Assembly: GCF_042676065.1 (NCBI RefSeq)
Contig: NZ_JBHTJO010000001.1
Span: forward strand, 2,604,001-2,668,000
Source of the DNA: Methyloligella solikamskensis
GTDB lineage: Bacteria > Pseudomonadota > Alphaproteobacteria > Rhizobiales > Methyloligellaceae
DNA length: 64,000 nucleotides
Direction: 5' to 3'
In this document: piece after piece, positions 9,107 to 17,202 of the stretch
Numbering within the stretch: the first letter of the stretch is position 1
Layout: the number at the start of each line of letters is the position of its first letter
Made by a program: the position numbers and the translations under genes
Notes under the pieces: generated by a model
Databases searched by the model: none
Told to the model about the DNA's origin: nothing
Seen by the model: the letters and a program-made list of their open reading frames with translations, nothing else

Positions 9107-9532
9107 ATGATGCAGTGGGCTGCCGCCTATTTCGGGGCTTTGATCGTATTCGGGATCGTCGATGTCGCGTGGCTCAGCCTCATGGGCAGCGTGTTCTATA
9201 AGCCCATGCTCGGCGACATGCTGGCCTCCAGCGTCCGGCTCTTGCCCGCCGTCGTCTTCTATCTCTTCTTCCCGGTCGGATTGGCGACCTTCGCCATCGT
9301 ACCCGCCTTGCGGGACTCTTCCCCTATCACGGCGCTGGCCTATGGCGCCTTGCTCGGGGCGCTCTGCTACGGGACCTACGATTTGACGAACCACGCCGTC
9401 ATGCGGGAGTGGAGCACCGAAGTGACAGTGGTCGATATCGCCTATGGCGCCTTTGCTTCGGCGGTGGCGTCGATCGCGACCTACTACATCGTCGCCAACG
9501 TGCTGGATCTGAGCGGCTCGTCTTCGTCTTAG
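9107..9532 (+). CDS. DUF2177 family membrane protein
   Basis: 141-residue integral membrane protein, four predicted helices, of the DUF2177 family. It begins MMQWAAAYFGALIVFGIVDVAWL with the family-typical D-x2-WL pattern, followed by VFYKPMLGDMLA, a YGTYDLTNHAVMREWS loop and a C-terminal helix. Start at 9107 is set by AAGGAAAAGAGG just upstream; the frame extends to 9026 without a better site. Its stop overlaps the end of the convergent methyltransferase gene by 4 bases. DUF2177 genes are often found with CFA-synthase-like, DUF1365 and FAD-oxidoreductase genes, so a role in RpoE-linked lipid modification is plausible but not shown. I see no TGATCC-type promoter directly upstream. Confidence 0.85.
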   Translation: MMQWAAAYFGALIVFGIVDVAWLSLMGSVFYKPMLGDMLASSVRLLPAVVFYLFFPVGLATFAIVPALRDSSPITALAYGALLGALCYGTYDLTNHAVMREWSTEVTVVDIAYGAFASAVASIATYYIVANVLDLSGSSSS

Positions 9533-10569
9533 CCGCGGGTTTGGCCTGAGGGGGCGAGCCGATAGTGGCTGACGCCCCAGGCGCCCGAGCGGTGGCCGAA
9601 CAAGCCTTCCGTCGCCAGAAAGAAGAGGCGCCAGCGGCGTTCCCAGAGCTTGGCCTGGCCGCCATAGACTGGTTTCAGGATCTCTGCGATGGCCTGGCGA
9701 TTGGCGTCATAGTTCTTCAGCCAGTCCCGCGCCGTCTGGGCGTAATGCTCCCCATCCCACCGCCAATCGGCTTCGAGCTCGAAGAGATCGGGAAAGGACG
9801 CGATCAGCTTGTGGCTCGGCATGATGCCACCGGTAAAGAAGTGCTGGGCGATCCAGTCCGACGTGTCTCCCACCTCGAAGCGGTAGGGCGCGCTCTTATG
9901 GGTGAAGACGTGGATGAAGAGCCTGCCGTCCGGGCGCAGCCAGTCCCGCGCCTTGGCAAGGAGCGCGCGCCAGTTGGCCATGTGCTCGAACATCTCGATG
10001 GAAACGACGCGGTCGAACCGCTGGTCGGTCTCGAACACGTTCATGTCGGCGGTCCGGACCTCGAGATTGGCCAGCCCTTCTCGCTGGGCCTCGCCCGCGA
10101 TGAAGGCGCGCTGGGAGGCGGAATTGGAGACCGCGAGGATCTTCGCGTTGGGATAATGGCGCGCCATCCAAAGGGTAAGCGACCCCCAGCCACAGCCGAG
10201 CTCAAGAATGGTCTGGCCGTCGGCGAGATCGGCGTGGTGGGCGGTCTCGCGTAGCGCGCTTTCTTCGGCCTCGGCGAGGCTGGCCTCCGGCGTCTCATAA
10301 TAGCAGCAGGAATATTTCCGCTGCGGCCCCAGAACCTGCTCGAAGAAAGCCGCCGGCAACTCGTAATGCTGCTCGTTGGCCGCATCGGCATGCTCGGCTA
10401 TCGGATAGCCCGCCATGGCGTCGGCAAATTCGCTATCTGACATCCGGCCCGCTTCAAGAAGCTTCTGGCCTGTGTCCGAGACCCGGCTCGCGATAACCGC
10501 CCGAGTCAACGAGTCCGGCCAGGGCAGCCTTTCGCCGAGATAGAGCGCCGCGTCGCTGAGCCTGCTCAT
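9529..10569 (-). CDS. CFA-synthase-like SAM-dependent methyltransferase
   Basis: 346-residue class I methyltransferase of the cyclopropane-fatty-acyl-phospholipid synthase superfamily. SAM-binding motif ILELGCGWGSLTLWMA is clear, preceded by the substrate motif KYSCCYYE and followed by VSIEMFEHM and FIHVFTHK; thus Cys, Glu and His residues matching those of E. coli CFA synthase are kept. The start is the ATG at 10569, which overlaps the DUF1295 stop as ATGA; the frame runs on upstream to 10833 but only as a shadow of DUF1295. It is the last gene of the rpoE-chrR-DUF1295 operon, so it should be induced with the sigma factor. Substrate (an unsaturated phospholipid acyl chain, or a furan fatty acid as for FufM in Rhodopseudomonas) is inference. 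Confidence 0.88.
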   Translation of the reverse strand: MSRLSDAALYLGERLPWPDSLTRAVIASRVSDTGQKLLEAGRMSDSEFADAMAGYPIAEHADAANEQHYELPAAFFEQVLGPQRKYSCCYYETPEASLAEAEESALRETAHHADLADGQTILELGCGWGSLTLWMARHYPNAKILAVSNSASQRAFIAGEAQREGLANLEVRTADMNVFETDQRFDRVVSIEMFEHMANWRALLAKARDWLRPDGRLFIHVFTHKSAPYRFEVGDTSDWIAQHFFTGGIMPSHKLIASFPDLFELEADWRWDGEHYAQTARDWLKNYDANRQAIAEILKPVYGGQAKLWERRWRLFFLATEGLFGHRSGAWGVSHYRLAPSGQTRG

Positions 10570-11387
10570 GATGCGCTTCCTTTTGGCGGCAGAGGAAAGA
10601 AGGCGCTGACCCGGTTCTGATAGGCGCGGAATTGCCGGCCCCGGGACTCGAGCATGTGCTCTTCCAGGGGCGGAATGCCTGAGACGTAGACCAGCAGCCA
10701 GTACATGAAGGCGGGGCCGAGCAGCGCTAACCAGCCCCACGGATAATCTGCGAACCCGTCGATGGCGAAGAGCGGGTACGCCCACCAGCCGAGCCACTGG
10801 AAGAAATAGTTCGGATGGCGAGACCAGCTCCAAAGTCCGGTATCGCAGATCTCGCCCTTGTTGGCGGGATCGCGCTTGAACGCCTTAAGCTGGGCATCGG
10901 CCAGCGCCTCTCCACCGATGGCAATACCGAAAACGACCGCGGCCAGGAGATCCTGGAAGCGCAGCTCGGGCAACGGATTCCAGGCGGCGAGAAACATGGA
11001 GAGGGCGAGCGGCAGGCTGGCATAGGCCTGCATCTGCAAAAGCCAGAACATGCGCCGCGGCGCGTCCTCGCCCCAGCTCTCGGCGAGCTTGGCGTAGCGG
11101 GGATCGTCCTTGATGCCGCTGGTTCGCACGGCGATGTGGCTCCCCAGCCGCAGGGACCAGATGGCAATAAGCGCGACGATCATGAGTTGGCGGGCGAGCG
11201 AGCCGTCGCCTGCGGCCATTGCCGCGAGGGCGCTGCCGATGCCGGCGAGGCCCAGACCGAAGGTCCAGGCCGTATCGACCCAGCCTGCGTTGCCTGTGCG
11301 CCGCCACAGGACCCAGGCGATCGACATGACGGCCGCCAGAACGAGCGCGAGGACAATCGCGGCGAGGATGACCTGAACGAAGCTCAT
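10566..11387 (-). CDS. DUF1295 / steroid 5-alpha-reductase-like membrane protein
   Basis: 273-residue polytopic membrane protein of DUF1295, related to the C-terminal domain of steroid 5-alpha reductases and isoprenylcysteine methyltransferases. The diagnostic segment is LWSWSRHPNYFFQWLGWW near residue 195-212, followed by GIPPLEEHMLESRG, an NADPH- or SAM-site region in relatives. Start ATG at 11387 has GGGGAG directly upstream; longer frames invade chrR. It follows chrR by 37 bases and overlaps the next methyltransferase by 4 bases, so it belongs to the rpoE operon. A redox or desaturation step on lipids is likely from family and context; the exact reaction is unknown. Confidence 0.87.
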   Translation of the reverse strand: MSFVQVILAAIVLALVLAAVMSIAWVLWRRTGNAGWVDTAWTFGLGLAGIGSALAAMAAGDGSLARQLMIVALIAIWSLRLGSHIAVRTSGIKDDPRYAKLAESWGEDAPRRMFWLLQMQAYASLPLALSMFLAAWNPLPELRFQDLLAAVVFGIAIGGEALADAQLKAFKRDPANKGEICDTGLWSWSRHPNYFFQWLGWWAYPLFAIDGFADYPWGWLALLGPAFMYWLLVYVSGIPPLEEHMLESRGRQFRAYQNRVSAFFPLPPKGSAS

Positions 11388-11424
11388 CTCCCCAGCCTCG
11401 TCTCGTTCTCGGAGGGGGAGCGCA

Positions 11425-12078
11425 TCAGAAGCGCACGAGGGGCTGGAGCAGCCGGCCGAGCCAACCTTGCAGCTCGATGCCGCCCTGCATGGCGACGATG
11501 CAGATGCAGCGCTCGCCCTCCTCCACCACGGGGTGATGCTCGACAGAGTCGTCGGCCTCATCGAAATCGCCGGCGCCGTAGCGGCCATGCTCGTGGCGGA
11601 AGGCGCCCTGCAGAACGCAGGTCCATTCCCGCCCCGTGTGCCGATGGTGGGGAAGCTTGATGCCGGGCTCCGCCTTCAGCATGAAGAGCCGCGTATCGGC
11701 GGGGCTTTCCACCTCGATGGCGCGCATCTTCAGGCCGATGCCGAGGGACCGCCATTTGCCGAGGGGAACACCTTGGAAGATCGGCGCGATGGCATCGGGA
11801 AGATCCGGTTCTTCAGAAGATGCCTCGTTGGTTACCGGGCTGGCCGGGGGCGCCTCATCAAGCTTGGCGAGAGCGGCCTGAAGGCTGCCCTCCCCCAACG
11901 GCACGGGCGCGATCTTATCAAGCAGCACACCGCCTGCCGTCTGGAGCATCCGTAGGGTCGACCGGCAGCTATCGCAAAGCCGGAGATGGCTTGCCACGAC
12001 CAGGCGGCTGGGCTCGTCCAAGGTTCCGCCCACGAAGGCGGCAAGGGTCTCATCGGACGGGTGATGTTCGATCGTCAT
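11425..12078 (-). CDS. chrR: Anti-sigma factor ChrR (zinc ASD plus cupin domain)
   Basis: 217-residue ChrR-type anti-sigma factor. The N-terminal zinc anti-sigma domain shows His6 and the H-x3-C-x2-C motif His31, Cys35, Cys38, the same positions as the zinc ligands described for Rhodobacter sphaeroides ChrR. The C-terminal cupin has the metal set His144, His146, Glu150 and His180 (HHRHTGRE ... EHHP). In the known system ChrR holds RpoE inactive and is degraded when singlet oxygen or certain hydroperoxides appear. It overlaps rpoE by 4 bases (ATGA) and precedes DUF1295 by 37 bases. Very secure call; the singlet-oxygen signal is inferred from family and ligand conservation. Confidence 0.95.
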   Translation of the reverse strand: MTIEHHPSDETLAAFVGGTLDEPSRLVVASHLRLCDSCRSTLRMLQTAGGVLLDKIAPVPLGEGSLQAALAKLDEAPPASPVTNEASSEEPDLPDAIAPIFQGVPLGKWRSLGIGLKMRAIEVESPADTRLFMLKAEPGIKLPHHRHTGREWTCVLQGAFRHEHGRYGAGDFDEADDSVEHHPVVEEGERCICIVAMQGGIELQGWLGRLLQPLVRF

Positions 12079-12674
12079 ACGCCCTCTCCGAGAGTTTCGC
12101 GAAGCCGAGCCATGGCAAGGCGGACACGGGATTTCACGGTTCCGAGCGGGATCTCCAGCTCATCGGCGATCTCGCTGTGGCTGCGGCCGTCGAAGAAGGA
12201 AAGCTGCAGGACGCGCAGCTGATCCGCCGGCAGGACCTGAAGGGCATCGCGCACGCGGTCCTCGTCCTGGACGCTCTCCAGCACGTCGTCCGGGCGTTCC
12301 GGCCCGTCAGGCTCGACGGCCTCGTAAAGGATATGGCCTCTCTTCCTGGCATCGCGGCGCGACCGATCGATGCGGAGATTGCGCGCGATGGTGAATATCC
12401 AGGTCGAGGCGCCGGCTTTTTCCGGCTTGTAGGTTTCTGCTTTCCGCCACACCACGAGAAGGGTCTCCTGAGCGATATCCTCGGCGAGCTCTTCCGACGT
12501 TCCACCGCGCATCAGGAAGCCCTTGATGCGGGGCGCGTAGAATTCGAACAGAGAGACGAATGCCTCCCTATCCTTCCGGCTGGCAATTGCTGTGATCAGC
12601 TCTGCCGGATCCGGCTCGGCCACCGCTCCGCCCTCACCCTGCATTTGCGTTCCGCATCCCAGGAGCTGTTGCAC
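12075..12674 (-). CDS. rpoE: ECF sigma factor RpoE (ECF11-like, singlet-oxygen response)
   Basis: 199-residue (or 189) ECF sigma factor. Region 2 is visible in AFVSLFEFYAPRIKGFLMRGG, AEDIAQETLLVVWRKA and TWIFTIARNLRIDRSRRDAR, region 4 in LPADQLRVLQLSFFDGRSHSEIA and the helix-turn-helix end GTVKSRVRLAMARLRE. Start is ambiguous: GTG at 12674 (AGGAG about 10 bases upstream) or ATG at 12644. It is translationally coupled to chrR, the pairing that defines the ECF11/RpoE-ChrR group. A matching promoter (TGATCC-N18-TAACGA) lies 73-102 bases upstream on the same strand, implying positive autoregulation. Downstream DUF1295 and methyltransferase genes form the rest of its operon. Confidence 0.94.
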   Translation of the reverse strand: MQQLLGCGTQMQGEGGAVAEPDPAELITAIASRKDREAFVSLFEFYAPRIKGFLMRGGTSEELAEDIAQETLLVVWRKAETYKPEKAGASTWIFTIARNLRIDRSRRDARKRGHILYEAVEPDGPERPDDVLESVQDEDRVRDALQVLPADQLRVLQLSFFDGRSHSEIADELEIPLGTVKSRVRLAMARLRETLGEGV

Positions 12675-12746
12675 CTCTTCGACGCTCCTCAGGAACGCGC
12701 CTGTTCACAGCCGCTGCGCAGCCGGGCTGCACCGAATTCCTGAAGC

Positions 12747-12776
12747 TCGTTACGTCCGTCTTCATGCGTCGGATCA
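12747..12776 (-). promoter_or_regulatory. RpoE-type promoter for rpoE-chrR-DUF1295-methyltransferase operon
   Basis: Read on the minus strand: -35 TGATCC (12776 to 12771), 18-base spacer, -10 TAACGA (12752 to 12747). TGATCC is the -35 known for RpoE of Rhodobacter sphaeroides. It points into rpoE with a 5' leader of about 65-95 bases and predicts autoregulation. Its -35 is the mirror image of the divergent promoter's -35, only 8 bases away. Confidence 0.7.
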
Positions 12777-12784
12777 CTTCCCGG

Positions 12785-12814
12785 TGATCCAAGCCCGCCG
12801 GCATGGCGTAGCTA
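12785..12814 (+). promoter_or_regulatory. RpoE-type promoter for FAD oxidoreductase-DUF1365-CFA synthase operon
   Basis: -35 TGATCC at 12785-12790, 18-base spacer, -10 TAGCTA at 12809-12814, same spacing as the divergent rpoE promoter. The two -35 boxes form the inverted repeat GGATCAC-N6-GTGATCC (12771-12790 region). The predicted transcript starts near 12820, about 65 bases before the TTG start of the FAD gene. Confidence 0.7.
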
Positions 12815-12884
12815 GCAGACTTTATCGGAAGATAGGCCGCATCGCGCCCTTCCGCCCGGCAACCGATCTCGCAAGGTTTATCCA

Positions 12885-14240
12885 TTGTTGCAGGATACAT
12901 CAGAAGCGCCGCTGGATATCGGGGTGATCGGTACGGGGATCTCGGGACTCGCTGCCGCTTGGCTGCTGTCTCAGCGCCATCGCGTCACGCTCTATGAGAG
13001 CGAGAGGCGGCCGGGCGGCCACAGCCACACGGTGACGGTCGACCACAACGGCGCCGAGACGCCCGTCGACACCGGGTTCATCGTCTATAACGAGCATACC
13101 TATCCCAATCTCACCGCGCTCTTCCGATTGCTGGAAGTACCAACGCAACCGACCGAGATGTCGTTCTCCGTTTCGCTCGACGATGGTGCGCTGGAATATT
13201 CCGGGAGTGGCTTGAGCGGGCTATTCGCCCAGCGGCGAAACCTGATCGGGCCGCGCTTCTGGTCCATGCTGCGCGACCTCCGGCGGTTCTACGCGGAGGG
13301 GCCGCGGGACCTCGACGAGCTCCCGCCGGAAATGCCCCTTGGCGATTATCTCGACCGCGGCGGCTACGGCGAAGCGTTCCGGGACGATCATCTGATTCCC
13401 ATGGGCTCGGCGATCTGGTCCGCATCGGGGCGCAGCATGGCCGACTATCCAGCCGCCTCCTTCATCCGGTTCTTCCACAATCACGGGCTGCTGCGCTTTC
13501 GCGATCGGCCCCAATGGCGCAGCGTCGTGGGCGGCTCCAAAGTCTATGTGGAGAGGCTCATCGCGAAGTCGAACGCAACCCTGCGGCTCGGGACGCCCAT
13601 CGCGCGGATCATGAGCGACGGCGCGTCCGTGCAGCTTGAGGACGAGACGGGCGCGGTGGTGCGCCACGATCACGTGGTGGTCGCGGCCCATGCAGATCAG
13701 GCGCTGGGAATGCTGGCCCCACCGTCGGAGGAAGAGCGCCGCTGCTTGAGCGCGTTCCGCTACAGCCGGAACGAGGCGGTGCTTCATTCCGATCCCAGCG
13801 CGATGCCGCGGCGGCCGGCGGCCTGGGCGGCCTGGAATCACATCGGGCGCAGGAACGCGGCCGGTGACGCGCCGACCATGGTCACCTACTGGATGAACCG
13901 CCTGCAGCAGCTCGACACGCGTCAGCCCTTCTTCGTCAGCCTGAACCCAGAACATGAGCCGGACAAGGTCTGGCACCGGCAGACTTTCGAGCACCCGATC
14001 TTCGATACCTCCGCGCTCAACGCCCAACGCGCGCTCTGGTCTTTGCAGGGCCGGCGGCGGCTCTGGTTCTGCGGCGCCTATTTCGGCGCGGGCTTCCATG
14101 AGGATGGGCTGCAGGCGGGGCTGGCCGTTGCGGAGCAGCTCGGCGGTCTCCGACGCCCCTGGGACGTGCCGGACGAGTCCGGGCGCATTATTGTCGATCC
14201 GCATCATGCCGAAACGGACCGGACGGAGCTTGCGGCGTGA
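12885..14240 (+). CDS. FAD/NAD(P)-binding amine-oxidase-like oxidoreductase
   Basis: 451-residue flavoprotein of the NAD(P)/FAD-dependent oxidoreductase (amine-oxidase/desaturase-like) superfamily. The N-terminal dinucleotide fold is GVIGTGISGLAAAWLL (about 13-28), with YESERRPGGHSHTV following and the C-terminal FAD segment WFCGAYFGAGFHEDGLQAGLAVAEQL. Start is TTG at 12885 (or the next TTG); no ATG is available before the fold and AAGG lies upstream. It is the first gene of an operon with DUF1365 (4-base overlap) and a CFA-synthase-like gene, driven by an RpoE-type promoter. This trio is conserved in RpoE regulons; one member of the Rhodobacter set (UfaD) is a fatty-acid desaturase, so lipid-chain oxidation is a reasonable but untested role here. 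Confidence 0.88.
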   Translation: MLQDTSEAPLDIGVIGTGISGLAAAWLLSQRHRVTLYESERRPGGHSHTVTVDHNGAETPVDTGFIVYNEHTYPNLTALFRLLEVPTQPTEMSFSVSLDDGALEYSGSGLSGLFAQRRNLIGPRFWSMLRDLRRFYAEGPRDLDELPPEMPLGDYLDRGGYGEAFRDDHLIPMGSAIWSASGRSMADYPAASFIRFFHNHGLLRFRDRPQWRSVVGGSKVYVERLIAKSNATLRLGTPIARIMSDGASVQLEDETGAVVRHDHVVVAAHADQALGMLAPPSEEERRCLSAFRYSRNEAVLHSDPSAMPRRPAAWAAWNHIGRRNAAGDAPTMVTYWMNRLQQLDTRQPFFVSLNPEHEPDKVWHRQTFEHPIFDTSALNAQRALWSLQGRRRLWFCGAYFGAGFHEDGLQAGLAVAEQLGGLRRPWDVPDESGRIIVDPHHAETDRTELAA

Positions 14241-15022
14241 CCATGCGTTTCCCTCCCATGCGCTCGAAACTCTATGCCGGCTGGGTGGCCCATCGGCGGC
14301 TTCGTCCCCGTGCTCACAGTTTGCGCTACCGCGTATTCTGGATGCTGCTCGATCTCGACGAGATCGAAGCGGTGTCTGCGCGTCTCAAGCTCTTCTCTCA
14401 CAATGGTTTCAATGCCTTGAGCCTGCGGGATGCGGACTATGGGGACGGCAGCGGACGGGATTTGAAGGCCCAGGTGCTGGACCATCTGGCCGAGGCCGGG
14501 CTGGAGACAGACGGCGTGCGGGTCTCGCTGCTGACCATGCCCCGCATTCTCGGCTACGGCTTCAATCCCTTGAGCCTCTACTATGTCTTCGATGCCGGCG
14601 ACCGGGTGACCGCGATCCTCTACGAGGTCAGCAATACGTTCGGCGAGCGGCACAGCTATCTGATGCCCGTGACGGAGGAGGCTGACGGCGTGGTGGCGCA
14701 GAGCTGCTCGAAAGGCTTCTACGTCTCGCCCTTCCTCGACATGGATCTCGACTACCGCTTCCGGGCGCGGATGCCGGAGGACCATGTGGGTCTCAACATC
14801 GTGGCGTCGGATGGGGATGGGCCCATGCTGACCGCATCGATGCATGGTCACGAGATGGCTCTGCGCGACAGCGTCTTGCTTCGCCTCCTCGTCACCCATC
14901 CGCTGCTTACCCTGAAGGTGATCGGCGCAATCCATTGGCATGCGCTGAAGCTCTTCGCGAAGGGAATCGGCCTACGCCCCCGCCCTGCCCCACCTGAACA
15001 TCCAGTGAGCTTTTCCCAGTGA
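14237..15022 (+). CDS. DUF1365 family protein
   Basis: 261-residue DUF1365 protein. Family hallmarks are SKLYAGWVAHRRLRPRAHSLRYRVFW near the N-terminus, PRILGYGFNPLSLYYVFD around 98-115 and the KGFYVSPFLDMDLDYRFR segment. No signal peptide; a C-terminal hydrophobic stretch may associate with the membrane. GTG at 14237 overlaps the preceding stop as GTGA; ATG at 14243 is an alternative start. DUF1365 genes almost always travel with the FAD oxidoreductase and CFA-synthase-like genes that flank it here, so it likely acts in the same lipid pathway. Its reaction is not established. Confidence 0.88.
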   Translation: MTMRFPPMRSKLYAGWVAHRRLRPRAHSLRYRVFWMLLDLDEIEAVSARLKLFSHNGFNALSLRDADYGDGSGRDLKAQVLDHLAEAGLETDGVRVSLLTMPRILGYGFNPLSLYYVFDAGDRVTAILYEVSNTFGERHSYLMPVTEEADGVVAQSCSKGFYVSPFLDMDLDYRFRARMPEDHVGLNIVASDGDGPMLTASMHGHEMALRDSVLLRLLVTHPLLTLKVIGAIHWHALKLFAKGIGLRPRPAPPEHPVSFSQ

Positions 15023-15059
15023 CATCCCGCGACATTTATAAGAGGACGGATCTGCCTCG

Positions 15060-16301
15060 ATGAACTCTGACGTTTCCCAATTCGCTTCCGACGAACCACG
15101 CCGGCGTCCGCTTTCCACGCGGGCCGTGCGCGCCTTCTTCGACCGGGTGCTGCCGCGCTTCGAGATCGGCGGCCTGCGGCTGGTGCTGCCGAGCGGCGAT
15201 ACGATCCTGCGCGGCCGCAGGGGCGATTCCCTGCAGGCCGATATCGTGATCCATCGCTGGCGGGGCCTGCGGCGCATGCTGGCCGGGGAGCCGGGCTTCA
15301 CGGCGGGCTATCTCGACGGCGACTGGTCGACCTCGGATCTCGGCGCGCTTCTGGAGCTTTGCATCCGAAACGAGGAGGTTCTCCGCCGGCGGCGCAGCAG
15401 CGCGGTGCTTGCCCATCTCCAGCACAAGCTGGCCCATCTCGCCCGGGCCAATACCCGCCGGGGAAGCCGCCGGAATATCAGCGCCCATTACGATCTCGGG
15501 AATGCGTTCTACGAGAGCTGGCTCGACGAGGGGATGACCTACTCTTCAGGCTTCTACCGCACCGGCACGGAGACCCTTGAAGACGCCCAGGAGGCGAAGC
15601 TCGCGCGCGTCATTCAGCTTCTCGATCTTGCAGGCGGTGAAGACGTGCTGGAGATCGGCTGCGGCTGGGGCTCCTTGGCCCAGAAGCTCGCCGAGGCCGG
15701 TTGCGGGATCACCGGCATCACGCTTTCGAAGGAGCAACTCGCCTATGGGCGGGAGCGTCTCGCCGGCCATGACGCGGTGGATCTGCGGCTGGAAGACTAT
15801 AGGGATCACGAAGGCCGCCACGACCGGGTGGTCTCCATCGAGATGCTGGAGGCAGTGGGTGAGCGTTACTGGCCCACCTATTTCCGGAAAGTCCGCGAGT
15901 CTCTGCGCGACCAGGGCATCGCGGTGCTTCAGGCGATCACCATCGAGGAGGACCGCTTCGAAGATTACCGGCGCTACCCGGACTTCATTCAGCAGCACAT
16001 CTTTCCCGGCGGGATGCTTCCGACGGTCTCCATCGTGACCCGTGAGGCTGCGAGGGCCGGTCTGCAGCTTGTGCAGCAGCAATCCTTCGGCATGAGCTAC
16101 GCCCGGACCCTCGCCGAATGGCGCAAGCGGTTCCGCGCCGCATGGCCACGGCTCAAGACTCTGGGCTTCGACGAACGCTTCCGGCGGCTTTGGGAGTACT
16201 ATCTCGTCTATTGCGAGACGGGATTCAAAACCGGCTCCATCGACGTCACCCTGTTCAAGCTCGTGGCAGAGGACGGCCCCAAGACAGAGGCGGCCTCCTA
16301 G
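15060..16301 (+). CDS. CFA-synthase-family lipid methyltransferase (variant active site)
   Basis: 413-residue full-length member of the cyclopropane-fatty-acyl-phospholipid synthase family, acting on unsaturated chains of membrane phospholipids with SAM. N-terminal lipid-binding region (about 20-130), then HYDLGNAFYESWL, MTYSSGFYRTG, SAM motif VLEIGCGWGSLAQKLA (196-211), VSIEMLEAVGE and IQQHIFPGGMLPT. Where E. coli CFA synthase has the bicarbonate ligands Cys139 and His266, this protein has Ser163 and Gln291 by my hand alignment, while the Glu (264) and Ile (293) are kept. Such variants can add methyl groups without ring closure (as UfaM does), but plant cyclopropane synthases also have Gln at the second site, so this is not decisive. 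Third gene of the RpoE-driven operon. Confidence 0.9.
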   Translation: MNSDVSQFASDEPRRRPLSTRAVRAFFDRVLPRFEIGGLRLVLPSGDTILRGRRGDSLQADIVIHRWRGLRRMLAGEPGFTAGYLDGDWSTSDLGALLELCIRNEEVLRRRRSSAVLAHLQHKLAHLARANTRRGSRRNISAHYDLGNAFYESWLDEGMTYSSGFYRTGTETLEDAQEAKLARVIQLLDLAGGEDVLEIGCGWGSLAQKLAEAGCGITGITLSKEQLAYGRERLAGHDAVDLRLEDYRDHEGRHDRVVSIEMLEAVGERYWPTYFRKVRESLRDQGIAVLQAITIEEDRFEDYRRYPDFIQQHIFPGGMLPTVSIVTREAARAGLQLVQQQSFGMSYARTLAEWRKRFRAAWPRLKTLGFDERFRRLWEYYLVYCETGFKTGSIDVTLFKLVAEDGPKTEAAS

Positions 16302-16473
16302 CGCGAAGGGGTACCTCTTTCGGCTAAATTGCAGGCCCTGGGACCGATCGCCATATGGTTTTGTCCCACTGACAGCCGTATCACGGGCGCGCTTCTGAAC
16401 ACTTTGCTTTTGAACATTTCGCCGGTCGATCCGCCGGCCATCACCGCATTTTCGCTTATTGGAGAGGGAGGGG

Positions 16474-17175
16474 ATGAAACCTGTCCGCATCATCCGTCAT
16501 CAAGACTGGGTCGAGGCCGGCCATCTGACCGACACGCTGGAGCGCCGAGGCATCCCTTATGAAGTCGTCGCGCTAGACGAAGGCCGGCCGGTGCCACAGC
16601 AGACAGACGATGTTTCGGCGCTCGCCTTTCTGGGCTGCACAAACAGCCTGACCGAGGATGCAGACTGGATGCGTGACGAGATCGCCCTGATCCGCAAGGC
16701 GGCGGAGGCGGATGTGCCGATCCTCGGCCACTGCTTCGGCTCTCAGCTCATCAGCGCTGCGTTCGGCGGGAAGATCGAGCCGATGTCCCAGAAGGAGATC
16801 GGCTGGCACAGGGTCAGCCTCGCGGACTCCGACGCCGCAAGAGCCTGGTTCGGCGACTTGGAGGATCCGGAGATCCTGATCTGGCATCACGACGCTTTCA
16901 CCCTGCCCGAGGGCGCCGATTCGCTTTATTCGACGGATTTCTGTCCCGACCAAGCCTTCGCCATCGGCGACACCATCGTGGGCACCGTGGCCCATGTGGA
17001 GGCCACGCCCCAGCTCCTGAAAACCTGGCTGCAGGTCTATGGGGACGATATCGACGAGATTTCGGACACCGTGCAAAGCGCCGACGAGATCCGAAAGGAC
17101 ATCGAAGGCCGCTGCGCCAGGATGCATGCGCTAACCGACCGCCTTTACGACAAGTGGATCGCGACGTTCGCGTGA
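16474..17175 (+). CDS. Type 1 glutamine amidotransferase-like protein
   Basis: 233-residue stand-alone class I glutamine amidotransferase domain. The nucleophile elbow is GHCFGSQ (Cys87) and the His/Glu pair is AHVEATP (His174, Glu176). Related to GMP-synthase-like or gamma-glutamyl hydrolase-like proteins that act on small amino-acid conjugates. ATG at 16474 is preceded by GGAGAGGGAGGGG; the frame starts earlier at 16459 but without need. It stands alone between the lipid operon and a convergent small gene, so context gives no substrate. A second, different amidotransferase lies at 61782. Confidence 0.85.
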   Translation: MKPVRIIRHQDWVEAGHLTDTLERRGIPYEVVALDEGRPVPQQTDDVSALAFLGCTNSLTEDADWMRDEIALIRKAAEADVPILGHCFGSQLISAAFGGKIEPMSQKEIGWHRVSLADSDAARAWFGDLEDPEILIWHHDAFTLPEGADSLYSTDFCPDQAFAIGDTIVGTVAHVEATPQLLKTWLQVYGDDIDEISDTVQSADEIRKDIEGRCARMHALTDRLYDKWIATFA

Positions 17176-17202
17176 TGCGCGTCAGCCAACGACGCGCACG
17201 GC

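Noticed and set aside
10570..10833. N-terminal extension of the minus-strand CFA-like methyltransferase
   Set aside because: It overlaps the DUF1295 coding region out of frame; the ATGA overlap start at 10569 is the normal arrangement.
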